Assembly: GCA_027297485.1 (NCBI GenBank)
Contig: JAPUHZ010000424.1
Span: forward strand, 1-19,528
Origin: Deltaproteobacteria bacterium
Lineage (GTDB): Bacteria > Desulfobacterota_B > Binatia > UBA9968
Length of the DNA stretch: 19,528 bases
Reading direction: 5' to 3'
Shown here: piece by piece, positions 1-7,240 of the stretch
How the letters are laid out: each line of letters begins with the position of its first letter
How positions within the stretch are numbered: position 1 is the first letter of the stretch
Notes under the pieces: model-generated
What the model was told of the DNA's origin: nothing
Seen by the model: only the letters and a program-made list of their open reading frames with translations
Databases searched by the model: none
Translations under genes and position numbers: made by a program

Positions 1-125
1 AGAACAATCACGGCGGGGAATGGTCCTTTGCCAGAAGGCTTGTCCATGCCCAAACCAGATGCTTGCAAAGATAACAGCCCGATCATCAATCCCAAAAGGA
101 ACAGCCTGTATTCCCAGTGCTTCAT
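1..125 (-). CDS. N-terminus of a secreted protein, possibly hydrolase (partial)
   Basis: An ATG at 123-125 is preceded on the minus strand by a perfect AGGAGG ribosome site five bases upstream. The visible 41 residues start MKHWEYRLFLLGLMIGLL, a charged n-region followed by a hydrophobic core and then a polar stretch, so this is a likely Sec signal peptide. The frame is open to the window edge. The last residues (GKGPFPAVIVL) resemble the first strand of dienelactone-hydrolase-type alpha/beta hydrolases, which usually continue with HG, but too little is visible to name a family. It is separated from the sensor kinase by about 260 bp. Confidence 0.6.
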   Translation of the reverse strand, partial: MKHWEYRLFLLGLMIGLLSLQASGLGMDKPSGKGPFPAVIV

Positions 126-152
126 CGCGACCTCCTGATAATTTTCCCTTGA

Positions 153-383
153 TTACTTCAGCTTCTGCAACATAGCCCGATACCTTGCCCGTTCCGTAGA
201 GAGCTTCTCCTTGAACTCAGCCCCAGTAATCAGCTTCTTTTCGATAAGGAGCTTTGGCAAGGATCTACCTGCCCCAGGTTAAAAGCCAGATGGTCTTGAA
301 TAGGAACGTATATGTGGTCACGGAAGATCTTGAGCCAGCGGTACTCTGGGCAGACGAAGCAATGCTTAATTGGATCCCAGGAT
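153..383 (-). pseudogene. Decayed gene remnant between the sensor kinase and the left-end gene
   Basis: No intact gene fills the stretch 126-384. On the minus strand two protein-like fragments lie in different frames and together look like one broken C-terminus. The first (about 383 to 230) reads WDPIKHCFVCPEYRWLKIF and onward to LAFNLGQVD. The second (about 275 to 153) reads LLIEKKLITGAEFKEKL and ends RYRAMLQKLK then stop; this ending resembles the SHOCT-like short helical tails (pattern L-I-x-K-x-x-I-T-x-x-E-F) found at many bacterial C-termini. One frameshift near 230-275 would join them. No start codon or ribosome site is evident. The family of the upstream part is not recognised. Confidence 0.4.
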
Positions 384-384
384 T

Positions 385-2907
385 TTAAAATGGAGGGAGC
401 TCCTGGGCAACCTCTGGCCGAGATCCTCGCGGCGGCAAAATTAAACTAAATTTACTCCCCCGTCCGATCTCGCTCTCGACCTCGATTCTTCCTCCCAGAG
501 ATTGGACCAGCTTCTTGCAGAGACCCAGCCCTAGTCCTGTCCCGCCATATCGCCGCGTCGAAGACCCGTCCAACTGACGGAATTCTTCAAAGATAATCTC
601 CTGGTCCTGTTCGTTGATCCCGATTCCCGTGTCGGAAACCGAGATTTCAACAAGCGGATCGCCTCTCTCGAAAACGGGTTTGATCTCGAGTACGATCTCA
701 CCTCTTTCTGTGAACTTCAGGGCATTGGTTAAAAGGTGCATCAGGAGCTGCTGTAACTTCTTCGGATCGGTTTCAATGACGTCCATTTGAGACCCGATAT
801 GGACTCTAAATCGGATAGGCCGTTTTTTGATAACCCTCTGCGCCATCATTTCCAGCAACTGGAACAATTCTCTGACCTTGACCATCCGAAGTCTCGCCTC
901 TACCGCCCCCGTCTCAACCCTGGAGAAATCAAGGAGGCTATCGATAAGTTGCGAGAGGTCTTGCCCATTGGTGACTACACGCTCCAAAATCACCCGTGCA
1001 TCCCCAGGGAAGCCAGGATCCAAAAGCACCTCGGCGTAGCCAAGAATGGTGCTAATAGGTGTCCTGAGTTCATGGGAAATATTGGCTACAAACTGCTTTT
1101 TCAGCTTATCCGATTCTATCAACCTCTTGTTCATCGCCTGGGACTGGTCGTATAACAGCCGATACTTTTCCTTGGCTTTTTCAGACTCTTCAAAAAGCAA
1201 CCCGTTCACAAGGGAAAGGGCAAGTTGATCTGTTAGATTGCAAAGCAACCTAAAATCGTCGGCACTATATTCCCTTCCTGACCTTTTTTTCTCCAGGGAG
1301 ACGAACCCGAGAATAGCCTCTTCAAAGATGATAGGGATCAGGATCTCCGATTTAAATTCGCTAAAGATCCTTAGAAACTCGCCGTGATCCTCTTGATAGA
1401 CAGGATCGCTCTCCACCTCATCTCTAGAGATTCCCTTCTTGCCTGTTCCGAAGTGGTGAATCCAGAGCATGCTTAAATCATGGGGCATCTCTTTCCGCCC
1501 ATTGGTCTCCCCATCGAGAGATACCTCGAAATAATTTTCCTGATCCTGGGGTCGAAAAAAGAGGAGTCCGCCTTTGATCCTAACCCGGTCCGTAACCAAC
1601 TTTAGATATTTTTCCGCAATGGCTTGTGGTCTCGACAGGCATCGGAGCAACAAGCTGACCTCGCTCTGCAGCCGTATCGGGTCATATTCCTTGCGATAAA
1701 TATAGCGATCCACCACTCCTTCAATCCAGCGCAAGAGAGGATTAAAAACCAAGACTACAAAAACAGCGAAAAAGATAGGAACCAACGGATCCTTCTCGTA
1801 AACCCCTACGGATACGCTCAGGAGGGAAACGACCAAAACATAAATCAACAACAAGACCCCTGTTAGGGCGCCCCGGGTGAGGCCTACTTTCAGGATATTG
1901 CTGAGATCGAAGAGACGGTACTTAAGCAATGCGTATGCTACGGAGAGCGGAAAAAACACTGTGGGGATTAATAAAAGATTATAAGGGACCTCCCAGTAAA
2001 AGAAGCTTGTCAGAACCGTACCGAGGGTGGGTAGAAAAAACCCTAGAATGGCCCCTATCAGCACGACGCGGAGCCGTGACCTTTCCAAATCAGATTTGGG
2101 ATGTCTAAGCGCGATCCAGAGAAGGCCGAGAAAAAGGAGGGCAGCCAAACAGCTATAGCCGTAACCTACCCGCAATGCCCAGTGCCAAACCTCAAGCGGA
2201 CCGTAGAAGGTAAAGCTATAGAACAAACCGAGTAAGATCGATAGGCCGTAAATAAGAGAGAGATAAAGCCGATGACCCTTGTGCTCATCACGACCTTTGG
2301 TAAACAGAAGACCCAAGTGGATTCCAGCGCTGGGGGTAAGGGTAAAGGCAAATATACGCAATTCCTTCGGCAACATCTGTGTCGCCATAGAATCAAAGGT
2401 AGTTGTAAACCATAAGAAGATGGCGCTCACCATAAAAAAGAGAGGAGCAGCGGCCGGAGATGTGGAGCGAAGATAAAATGGAATGACCCCTATAGCCAAA
2501 AAACCTGTTCCTGTAAGCAGGTAGATACCGAAGCTCAGAAGCCAGTCATGAAAGGAAAATTTCATGGATGGGATCATCAGCTGAAACGGTTTTCCCCTTT
2601 TTTCGACCGTGTATTGGAACTGATGCCCGGCAGGATACCTGCGCACTAAATCATAAAGAGCCTTGGGATGGGTAATGGGTTTCCCTTGCACGGCTATCAC
2701 ATGGTCCAAAAACTTTAATCCCTCCCTCTTCCCACTCCACTGGGGGAGGGAATACGGGCCGACAGTCGAATTGCCGTAGAGGAAGAATCCCGGGAAGGGC
2801 CTGTTGATCCACTGAAAAGAGGCAATCAGGGTATAAGTGACCATTAGAAAGGCAAGGAATCCAACAACCGCCAGCAATCCTCTTCGTCGCCAAATTTGAA
2901 GGTTCAT
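385..2907 (-). CDS. Membrane sensor histidine kinase (PDZ-like, 7TM, GAF, HisKA, HATPase)
   Basis: An 840-residue sensor kinase. A first membrane helix (about residues 10-32) is followed by a periplasmic PDZ-like segment (about 40-115; LDHVIAVQGKPI is the typical PDZ carboxylate-loop strand), then a block of about seven hydrophobic helices to about residue 390, a GAF-like domain (about 420-570), a short coiled coil, a HisKA domain with the phosphorylatable His612 in NISHELRTP, and a HATPase with N-box Asn728 (LLTNALKFT), G1 (DTGIGI) and G2 (GGTGLGLGL). All catalytic boxes are intact. There is no receiver domain and no response regulator beside it, so the partner is elsewhere. The start ATG has a GGGAGGG ribosome site. 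It lies directly downstream of the operon terminator and probably has its own promoter. The signal sensed is unknown; an envelope signal is plausible from context. Confidence 0.93.
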   Translation of the reverse strand: MNLQIWRRRGLLAVVGFLAFLMVTYTLIASFQWINRPFPGFFLYGNSTVGPYSLPQWSGKREGLKFLDHVIAVQGKPITHPKALYDLVRRYPAGHQFQYTVEKRGKPFQLMIPSMKFSFHDWLLSFGIYLLTGTGFLAIGVIPFYLRSTSPAAAPLFFMVSAIFLWFTTTFDSMATQMLPKELRIFAFTLTPSAGIHLGLLFTKGRDEHKGHRLYLSLIYGLSILLGLFYSFTFYGPLEVWHWALRVGYGYSCLAALLFLGLLWIALRHPKSDLERSRLRVVLIGAILGFFLPTLGTVLTSFFYWEVPYNLLLIPTVFFPLSVAYALLKYRLFDLSNILKVGLTRGALTGVLLLIYVLVVSLLSVSVGVYEKDPLVPIFFAVFVVLVFNPLLRWIEGVVDRYIYRKEYDPIRLQSEVSLLLRCLSRPQAIAEKYLKLVTDRVRIKGGLLFFRPQDQENYFEVSLDGETNGRKEMPHDLSMLWIHHFGTGKKGISRDEVESDPVYQEDHGEFLRIFSEFKSEILIPIIFEEAILGFVSLEKKRSGREYSADDFRLLCNLTDQLALSLVNGLLFEESEKAKEKYRLLYDQSQAMNKRLIESDKLKKQFVANISHELRTPISTILGYAEVLLDPGFPGDARVILERVVTNGQDLSQLIDSLLDFSRVETGAVEARLRMVKVRELFQLLEMMAQRVIKKRPIRFRVHIGSQMDVIETDPKKLQQLLMHLLTNALKFTERGEIVLEIKPVFERGDPLVEISVSDTGIGINEQDQEIIFEEFRQLDGSSTRRYGGTGLGLGLCKKLVQSLGGRIEVESEIGRGSKFSLILPPRGSRPEVAQELPPF

Positions 2908-2922
2908 CTTCCCTCCCGAGCC

Positions 2923-2963
2923 AAAAAAAGGCCTTCTGATGTGGGTTACACCAGAAGGCCTTT
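2923..2963 (-). terminator. Rho-independent terminator closing the arn/FAS operon
   Basis: A perfect 12-bp inverted repeat (AAAGGCCTTCTG at 2927-2938, CAGAAGGCCTTT at 2952-2963) with a 13-base loop. Read on the minus strand the stem is followed at once by a run of seven T (2923-2929), the classic intrinsic terminator. It lies about 40 bp after the dehydrogenase stop and only 15 bp before the sensor kinase start, so it separates the long operon from the kinase. Confidence 0.9.
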
Positions 2964-2988
2964 ATCAAGGCAAAGCACCCTATGTCAA
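2961..2988 (-). promoter_or_regulatory. Candidate sigma70-type promoter for the sensor kinase, overlapping the terminator
   Basis: On the minus strand a perfect TTGACA (2983-2988) is followed after 16 bases by GATAAA (2961-2966), four of six matches to the -10 consensus. The predicted start point, near 2954, falls inside the 5' arm of the terminator stem, so transcripts begun here could not form the complete hairpin, while read-through transcripts could. The -10 box overlaps the last three bases of that arm. This is a pattern read by eye and is not backed by a start-site measurement. Confidence 0.5.
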
Positions 2989-2999
2989 GCGAATTAAGC

Positions 3000-4301
3000 C
3001 TATAGTCTCACTATCTTTTTCGAGTCAATGCCACGGGTGAGGTTGCGGGCATCCATAACCAAAGGAGAATGCTCCGCAATCTCTCTGGCATTAAACCGGC
3101 TGTGGTCTGTAACGACAACTACTATGTCGCTTGAGGATAAAGACTCACCGCTCAATGGAACAGAATCAAGGTGCTGATTATTAAAAGAGAATTGGGAAAC
3201 ATGGGGATCATGGTAAGAGATCTCTCCTCCCTTTTCGTGGAGAAGCTTCATGATGTCTAAAGCAGGGGATTCCCGAACGTCGTCTGAATCCCTCTTATAG
3301 GCCACACCCAAGATGAGAATCCTAGAACCTTTCACGCTTTTTCGCTCTCGATTGAGCGCCTCAACCACCTTCTCCACCACAAAACGAGGCATCTCTCGGT
3401 TAATCTCGTCGGCCAACTCGATCAAGCGCGCCTTGTACGCTAAGAGTCTCAACTTCCAGGAAAGGTAGTGGGGGTCCACAGGGATGCAGTGGCCGCCTAG
3501 CCCAGGACCAGGATAGAAAGGTAAAAACCCAAAGGGCTTAGAGGCTGCGGCGTGGATGACCTCCCAGACATCCAATCCCAAACGTTGGCACATGATAGCG
3601 AATTCATTAACCAGGGCAATGTTGACGCTCCGAAAGGTATTCTCCAGTAGCTTAACCATTTCTGCCATATCCGTGCTGCTCACAGGCACCACCTTTCCCA
3701 CAATCTGGCTATAGAGCGTTTGGGCCAGTTTCAAACATGCGGGGGTGATACCTCCTATCACTCTAGGGGTATTCGAAAGTGTAAAAGAGTCGTTCCCAGG
3801 GTCAATCCGCTCGGGCGAATAGGCCAGAAAAAAATCCTTCCCGACTCGCAACTTTCTCGCTTCCATAAGAGGAAGGAGGAGCTCTCGGGTCGTCCCGGGG
3901 TAGGTGGTGCTTTCCAAGATGATTAGCTGACCTGGATGGAGATTTTCGGCTATGGTTCGAGCCACCTCCAAGACCAGAGAAAGATCGGGATCTCTAGTCT
4001 TGCTGAGAGGGGTGGGGACACAAATGATAGCGACATCGGACTCTCTCAATAGGGAAAAATCGGTAGACGCATGAATAGGTTGGGAGCGATGACCCCCCAA
4101 AGAGACGCCCTGGATATAAGAGATACCTTTTTTAATACTTTTCACCTTGTCCTTATCAACGTCTATCCCTAAAACCGGAAACCCAACTTCTGCAAATCTG
4201 ACGGCAAGAGGAAGACCGACAAAGCCCAGGCCCAAAACAAAGATGTTGGCCTTCTTATGACTTATTTTTTCTCGGAGATATTTCAAGGACTGGGCCTTCA
4301 T
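3000..4301 (-). CDS. UDP-sugar 6-dehydrogenase (UDP-glucose or UDP-GlcNAc type)
   Basis: NAD-dependent nucleotide-sugar 6-dehydrogenase, which oxidises a UDP-hexose to the uronic acid in two steps in the cytoplasm. Motifs in order: Rossmann GLGFVGLPLA, CVPTPL, ESTTYPGTT, AYSPERIDPGN, the catalytic Cys in PGLGGHCIPVDP (Cys272 counted from the chosen start), and the C-terminal GVAYKRDSDDVRESPA. At 433 residues it is closer in length and style to the WbpA/UDP-GlcNAc dehydrogenase group than to the 388-residue E. coli Ugd, so the substrate is uncertain. Beside arnA/arnC/arnD genes, oxidation of UDP-glucose to UDP-glucuronate is the expected role. I chose the ATG at 4301 because it overlaps the arnD stop as ATGA and has GGGAG upstream; an in-frame ATG at 4325 would add eight residues. 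It is the last gene before the terminator. Confidence 0.93.
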   Translation of the reverse strand: MKAQSLKYLREKISHKKANIFVLGLGFVGLPLAVRFAEVGFPVLGIDVDKDKVKSIKKGISYIQGVSLGGHRSQPIHASTDFSLLRESDVAIICVPTPLSKTRDPDLSLVLEVARTIAENLHPGQLIILESTTYPGTTRELLLPLMEARKLRVGKDFFLAYSPERIDPGNDSFTLSNTPRVIGGITPACLKLAQTLYSQIVGKVVPVSSTDMAEMVKLLENTFRSVNIALVNEFAIMCQRLGLDVWEVIHAAASKPFGFLPFYPGPGLGGHCIPVDPHYLSWKLRLLAYKARLIELADEINREMPRFVVEKVVEALNRERKSVKGSRILILGVAYKRDSDDVRESPALDIMKLLHEKGGEISYHDPHVSQFSFNNQHLDSVPLSGESLSSSDIVVVVTDHSRFNAREIAEHSPLVMDARNLTRGIDSKKIVRL

Positions 4302-5188
4302 AGCGCTCCCTGACAGGCTACCCATCCACTTCGTCCCGGCAAGTGTCTCCGTGTCACTGGGTAATGGGGAACCCTTTCCAGACCCCTTTTCAAGGTCGAT
4401 TCCGCCACCTCCCGGAGAGAGACGACCTGTACTTGCCGCCGGCGAATCTCGCGGAGAAATTCCTCAAAAAGAGAGAGGTAGGGTCGCCCTTCGACCTCAG
4501 CATGAATGGTATGGACATTCAAACCCTCCCTCAGAGAAGAGAGGAGAAAGTCGTTGATGTTTTCTTGTCTTCCTATCAGTTCATCCATTGTGGGAAGGGT
4601 AGTTGGAATCTGGAGGGTCTTAAAGGGCTTGCCGTTGTGAACCGGCAAAAAGGGACAGGTCCCACGGACATCACTGGCGTAAAAGAACTTAAGCCGGTCC
4701 TGAACCGCAAGACTGGAAGGGGTACAGCGCCATCCAGGCGCAGCGGAGCTTGCGGGACGCGCATCCAAAACGCGCTCATAGGCTGCCACGGTCTTGCTCA
4801 ATTCTGCTTCAATCTCCTCTTCCGCCATCTTTTCAACGCAGTCTTGCCAGCGCACATGGTCATAGCCATGAATGCCCAGTTCGTGTCCTCCCGTCACAAC
4901 AGCTCTAAGCAACTCCGGCGTACCTTCTCCTACGGGAAGAGAAGGGAGGAGGGTCCCTGAGAGGAGGGTTCTGAAACCGTAGAGACGCAGAGGATTAGTG
5001 CGCCACATCTTGAGGAGGAACCCAGGTTGCCAGAGACGTCTCAACGCTCTTCCTGAGCGGTCCGGCCCGAAGCTAACAAAAAAGCTCGCAATCACCGCGT
5101 GGCGCCTAAAGAGATCGAGTAATCGGGGAACCCCTTCTCGCATCCCAATGCATGTATCAACATCGACCCTTATGGCAAGCTGCATCAT
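4298..5188 (-). CDS. arnD: ArnD-like undecaprenyl-phosphate 4-formamido-arabinose deformylase
   Basis: A 296-residue NodB-fold (polysaccharide deacetylase) enzyme that matches ArnD by recall along nearly its whole length: RVDVDTCIGMREGVPRLLD at the N-terminus (E. coli has RIDVDTFRGTREGVPRLLE), HELGIHGYDHVRW for the metal-binding HxxxH segment, SSAAPGWRC, QIPTTLPTMDELIGR, VHTIHAEVEG, and a C-terminal GRSGWVACQ like the ArnD ending GREGWLGCQ. ArnD removes the formyl group from 4-deoxy-4-formamido-L-arabinose on undecaprenyl phosphate, at the inner membrane. The metal ligands (Asp in DVD and the two His) are present. Its stop overlaps the dehydrogenase start as ATGA. Near the C-terminus (4352-4373) lie three 7-bp-phased units that encode HYPVT. 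Two tandem ATG codons (5188, 5185) are possible starts. Confidence 0.94.
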   Translation of the reverse strand: MMQLAIRVDVDTCIGMREGVPRLLDLFRRHAVIASFFVSFGPDRSGRALRRLWQPGFLLKMWRTNPLRLYGFRTLLSGTLLPSLPVGEGTPELLRAVVTGGHELGIHGYDHVRWQDCVEKMAEEEIEAELSKTVAAYERVLDARPASSAAPGWRCTPSSLAVQDRLKFFYASDVRGTCPFLPVHNGKPFKTLQIPTTLPTMDELIGRQENINDFLLSSLREGLNVHTIHAEVEGRPYLSLFEEFLREIRRRQVQVVSLREVAESTLKRGLERVPHYPVTRRHLPGRSGWVACQGAL

Positions 5189-5248
5189 GATTTAATCCAT
5201 AGTTATTGGTTATTCGTCCATCGCTTCGAGATAACCGATTGACTATTG
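5189..5248. repeat. Degenerate heptamer tandem repeat, arnD/decarboxylase gap
   Basis: The 54-bp gap and the last codons of the decarboxylase gene fall into 7-bp steps (CATAGTT, ATTGGTT, ATTCGTC, CATCGCT and later ACCGATT, GACTATT). These share the phase and TATT/CATT core of the other blocks of this family in the window. Confidence 0.55.
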
Positions 5249-6205
5249 AGCGGTTTCCTTTCGGAACCAATCAAGGGTCCGCCTTAAGCCTTCTTCGAGG
5301 GAGACCTGGGGAACCATTTGAAGGATCTCTCTCATCAGTCGCAGATCTGGGACCCGACGGGGAATATCCTCATAGCTCTGACCATACACCGATTCCTGAG
5401 AAACAAAGGTTATGGAGGAGGGAGAACCGTAAAGACGAATCATAAGCTCGGCTAACTCGCGAACACTCACCTCTTTATCCGAGCCAATATTAATGATCCT
5501 ACCAATTGTCTCCTCTCTGACAGCAGCAGCCATGGTCGCCCGAATTACGTCATCTACATAGGTAAAACAACGGGTTTGCGCTCCATCCCCGATCACCGTC
5601 AGGGGAACCCCACGCATCAATTGGCTCAAGAAGATGCTGATGACCCTTCCTACATCCATCCGATCCAGACGGGGACCGTAAACATTAAAGTACCGGAGCA
5701 CCACTACGGGGAGACCCAGCTTGTGAAAGGCGAAGCAAAAATGCTCCCCCACGGCCTTTGAGGTAGCATAACACCATCGATCAATCCGCGTCGAACCAAG
5801 AACCCGGTCTCCATCTTCGCTGAACGGGACGTTCAGGCTTCTCCCATAAACCTCAGAGGAAGAACTGAAGACAACTTTTTTTCGGGCCTTAAAGGCTACA
5901 TTGAGAACGATTTGGGTCCCGTTCACGTTGACATTAAGAACCTGATAGGGATCCCCCACATAATGCTCCACACCGACCACGGCAGCAAAGTGATAGATCA
6001 AGTCGCACCAGGAGGCGAGCCCCTCCAGGATCTCGCGATGAAGTACAGAGTCATGAACGTAGCGGAACCTGGGATTGCCCAAGTGGTGGCGCACCTTAAG
6101 ATCCGATGCTACATCAAGAATCGTAACCTCATCTCCTTGGGACAGAAGCGCGTCCGTTAGATGAGAACCCAGAAAGCCAGCACCTCCAGTAATCAAAACC
6201 TTCAC
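5243..6205 (-). CDS. UDP-glucuronate decarboxylase, ArnA C-terminal-half-like
   Basis: Extended-SDR NAD-dependent enzyme that corresponds to the decarboxylase half of E. coli ArnA (UDP-glucuronate to UDP-4-keto-arabinose) or to UXS. It begins KVLITGGAGFLGSH (NAD site), has SSSSEVYG with the Glu typical of ArnA/UXS decarboxylases, the catalytic pair in YATSK, FNVYGPRLD, IGDGAQTRCFTYVDD, and the ArnA-like late segment SVYGQSYEDIPRRVPD containing the conserved Arg region. The chosen start is a GTG at 6205, with GGAGG five bases upstream and the expected family N-terminus right after it; an upstream ATG at 6259 would overlap the formyltransferase gene and add an atypical 18-residue leader. A UXS making UDP-xylose is the alternative, but neighbours favour the arn role. 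Confidence 0.9.
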   Translation of the reverse strand: MKVLITGGAGFLGSHLTDALLSQGDEVTILDVASDLKVRHHLGNPRFRYVHDSVLHREILEGLASWCDLIYHFAAVVGVEHYVGDPYQVLNVNVNGTQIVLNVAFKARKKVVFSSSSEVYGRSLNVPFSEDGDRVLGSTRIDRWCYATSKAVGEHFCFAFHKLGLPVVVLRYFNVYGPRLDRMDVGRVISIFLSQLMRGVPLTVIGDGAQTRCFTYVDDVIRATMAAAVREETIGRIINIGSDKEVSVRELAELMIRLYGSPSSITFVSQESVYGQSYEDIPRRVPDLRLMREILQMVPQVSLEEGLRRTLDWFRKETAQ

Positions 6206-6224
6206 ATTAATCCTCCGAAGTCCG

Positions 6225-7163
6225 TCACGGTCCCAGACGTGTTCCCACCGGGATCCCATGGTGTTTTATTAGTTCATCTGCCGACATTTCTTGTTCCCCT
6301 CCGAACTGCATACGTTTTACAAGCAGGGTGCCCTCTCCAGTAGAGATGAGTATCCCTCTGCCCGTCTCTACAGCCTCGATGGTACCGGGCGGCCCCTTGG
6401 TGGCGATGGAGGATTGATGATTCAAGGTTGCGTTCCAGAGATATAGCTTTCTGTCCAAGTGGAAGGTGAACGCACCTGGATAAGGATGGGTGACGGCACG
6501 GATGAGGTTGTGGATAGCCGACGCTGGCCTCTCCCAGGTTATCTTTCCGTCCTCAGGTCGCCTGCCTCCAAAGGTCGTGGCCAACCGAGAATCCTGAGGA
6601 ATCCTGGGGGCCGTGCCCGCCCGGATCCGGGGAAAGGTCTCTTGGAGAAGCTGCGTGGCAGCGGCAGTGAGTTTATGAAAGAGACTCAGGGCAGTGTCTT
6701 CCATATCAATAGGCACTGGCCTTTGAGCAATGATGTCCCCTGCATCAGCCTTTTGGGTCATGTGATGAAGTGTCACCCCGGTCTCGCTCTCCCCGTTAAT
6801 GAGCGCCCAATTTACCGGGGAACGCCCCCGATACTTGGGCAAGAGGGAGCCATGGAGATTGATCCCTCCCCAGCGAGGGATAGCCAGAAGTTCTTTAGAG
6901 AGAAGCCGACGATAATAGAAGGACAGAATGAGATCAGGAGAAAGCCTACGAATCAGGCTGATGAAGGCAGGCGTATTGGGGCTGGAGGGGGTATGGACGG
7001 GGATATGATGGGTTTGCGCGAGTTCGGCCACCGATCGAAACCATATCTCTTCGTTTGGATCATCTTGATGCGTGACCACCGTAACGATCTCTTCGCTCCG
7101 ATCGATGAGAACCTTGAGACATTCATAACCGATGTTGTGGTAGCCGAAAACGGCTATCTTCAT
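6225..7163 (-). CDS. UDP-4-amino-arabinose formyltransferase, ArnA N-terminal-half-like
   Basis: A 312-residue formyltransferase corresponding to the N-terminal half of ArnA, which transfers formyl from 10-formyl-tetrahydrofolate to UDP-L-Ara4N. It opens KIAVFGYHNIGYECL, and has SPDLILSFYYRRLL and the catalytic segment NLHGSLLPKYRGRSPVNW with the Asn and His of the formyltransferase site, then ETGVTLHHMTQKADAGDI with the catalytic Asp. A C-terminal OB-like part contains the ArnA-like GRRPEDGKITWERPA and THPYPGAF. In E. coli the two activities sit in one 660-residue protein; here they are adjacent genes with 19 bp between them. Formyltransferases for other 4-amino sugars are related, so the exact sugar is inferred from arnC and arnD. 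Confidence 0.92.
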   Translation of the reverse strand: MKIAVFGYHNIGYECLKVLIDRSEEIVTVVTHQDDPNEEIWFRSVAELAQTHHIPVHTPSSPNTPAFISLIRRLSPDLILSFYYRRLLSKELLAIPRWGGINLHGSLLPKYRGRSPVNWALINGESETGVTLHHMTQKADAGDIIAQRPVPIDMEDTALSLFHKLTAAATQLLQETFPRIRAGTAPRIPQDSRLATTFGGRRPEDGKITWERPASAIHNLIRAVTHPYPGAFTFHLDRKLYLWNATLNHQSSIATKGPPGTIEAVETGRGILISTGEGTLLVKRMQFGGEQEMSADELIKHHGIPVGTRLGP

Positions 7164-7170
7164 TTCTTTT

Positions 7171-7240
7171 GAGTGAATAGTGGCTGGCTAAGGCTAAAAA
7201 CGTGGGGGAATCTATCCACTATTGTCTATTCACTCCCATA
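7171..7240. repeat. Facing heptamer repeats forming an inverted repeat, arnC/formyltransferase gap
   Basis: The left arm GAGTGAATAG (7171-7180) and right arm CTATTCACTC (7226-7235) are perfect reverse complements, and both continue in 7-bp steps (GTGAATA, GTGGCTG, GCTAAGG; CCACTAT, TGTCTAT, TCACTCC). The arnC stop codon lies inside the right arm. The hairpin has a 45-base loop and no T-run, so it does not look like an intrinsic terminator. Confidence 0.65.

Noticed and set aside
4343..4960. Long plus-strand open frame of 205 codons opposite arnD
   Set aside because: It lies wholly antisense to a well-supported ArnD gene, has no family motifs and no convincing ribosome site; arnD codon structure explains it.
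6459..7172. Plus-strand open frame of 237 codons opposite the formyltransferase
   Set aside because: Antisense shadow of a gene with intact catalytic motifs; the translation is low-complexity Gly/Arg/Glu-rich and unrecognisable.
7171..7240. Intrinsic terminator between arnC and the formyltransferase gene
   Set aside because: The inverted repeat is real but the loop is 45 bases and there is no T-run after the stem, and the genes on both sides belong to one pathway.
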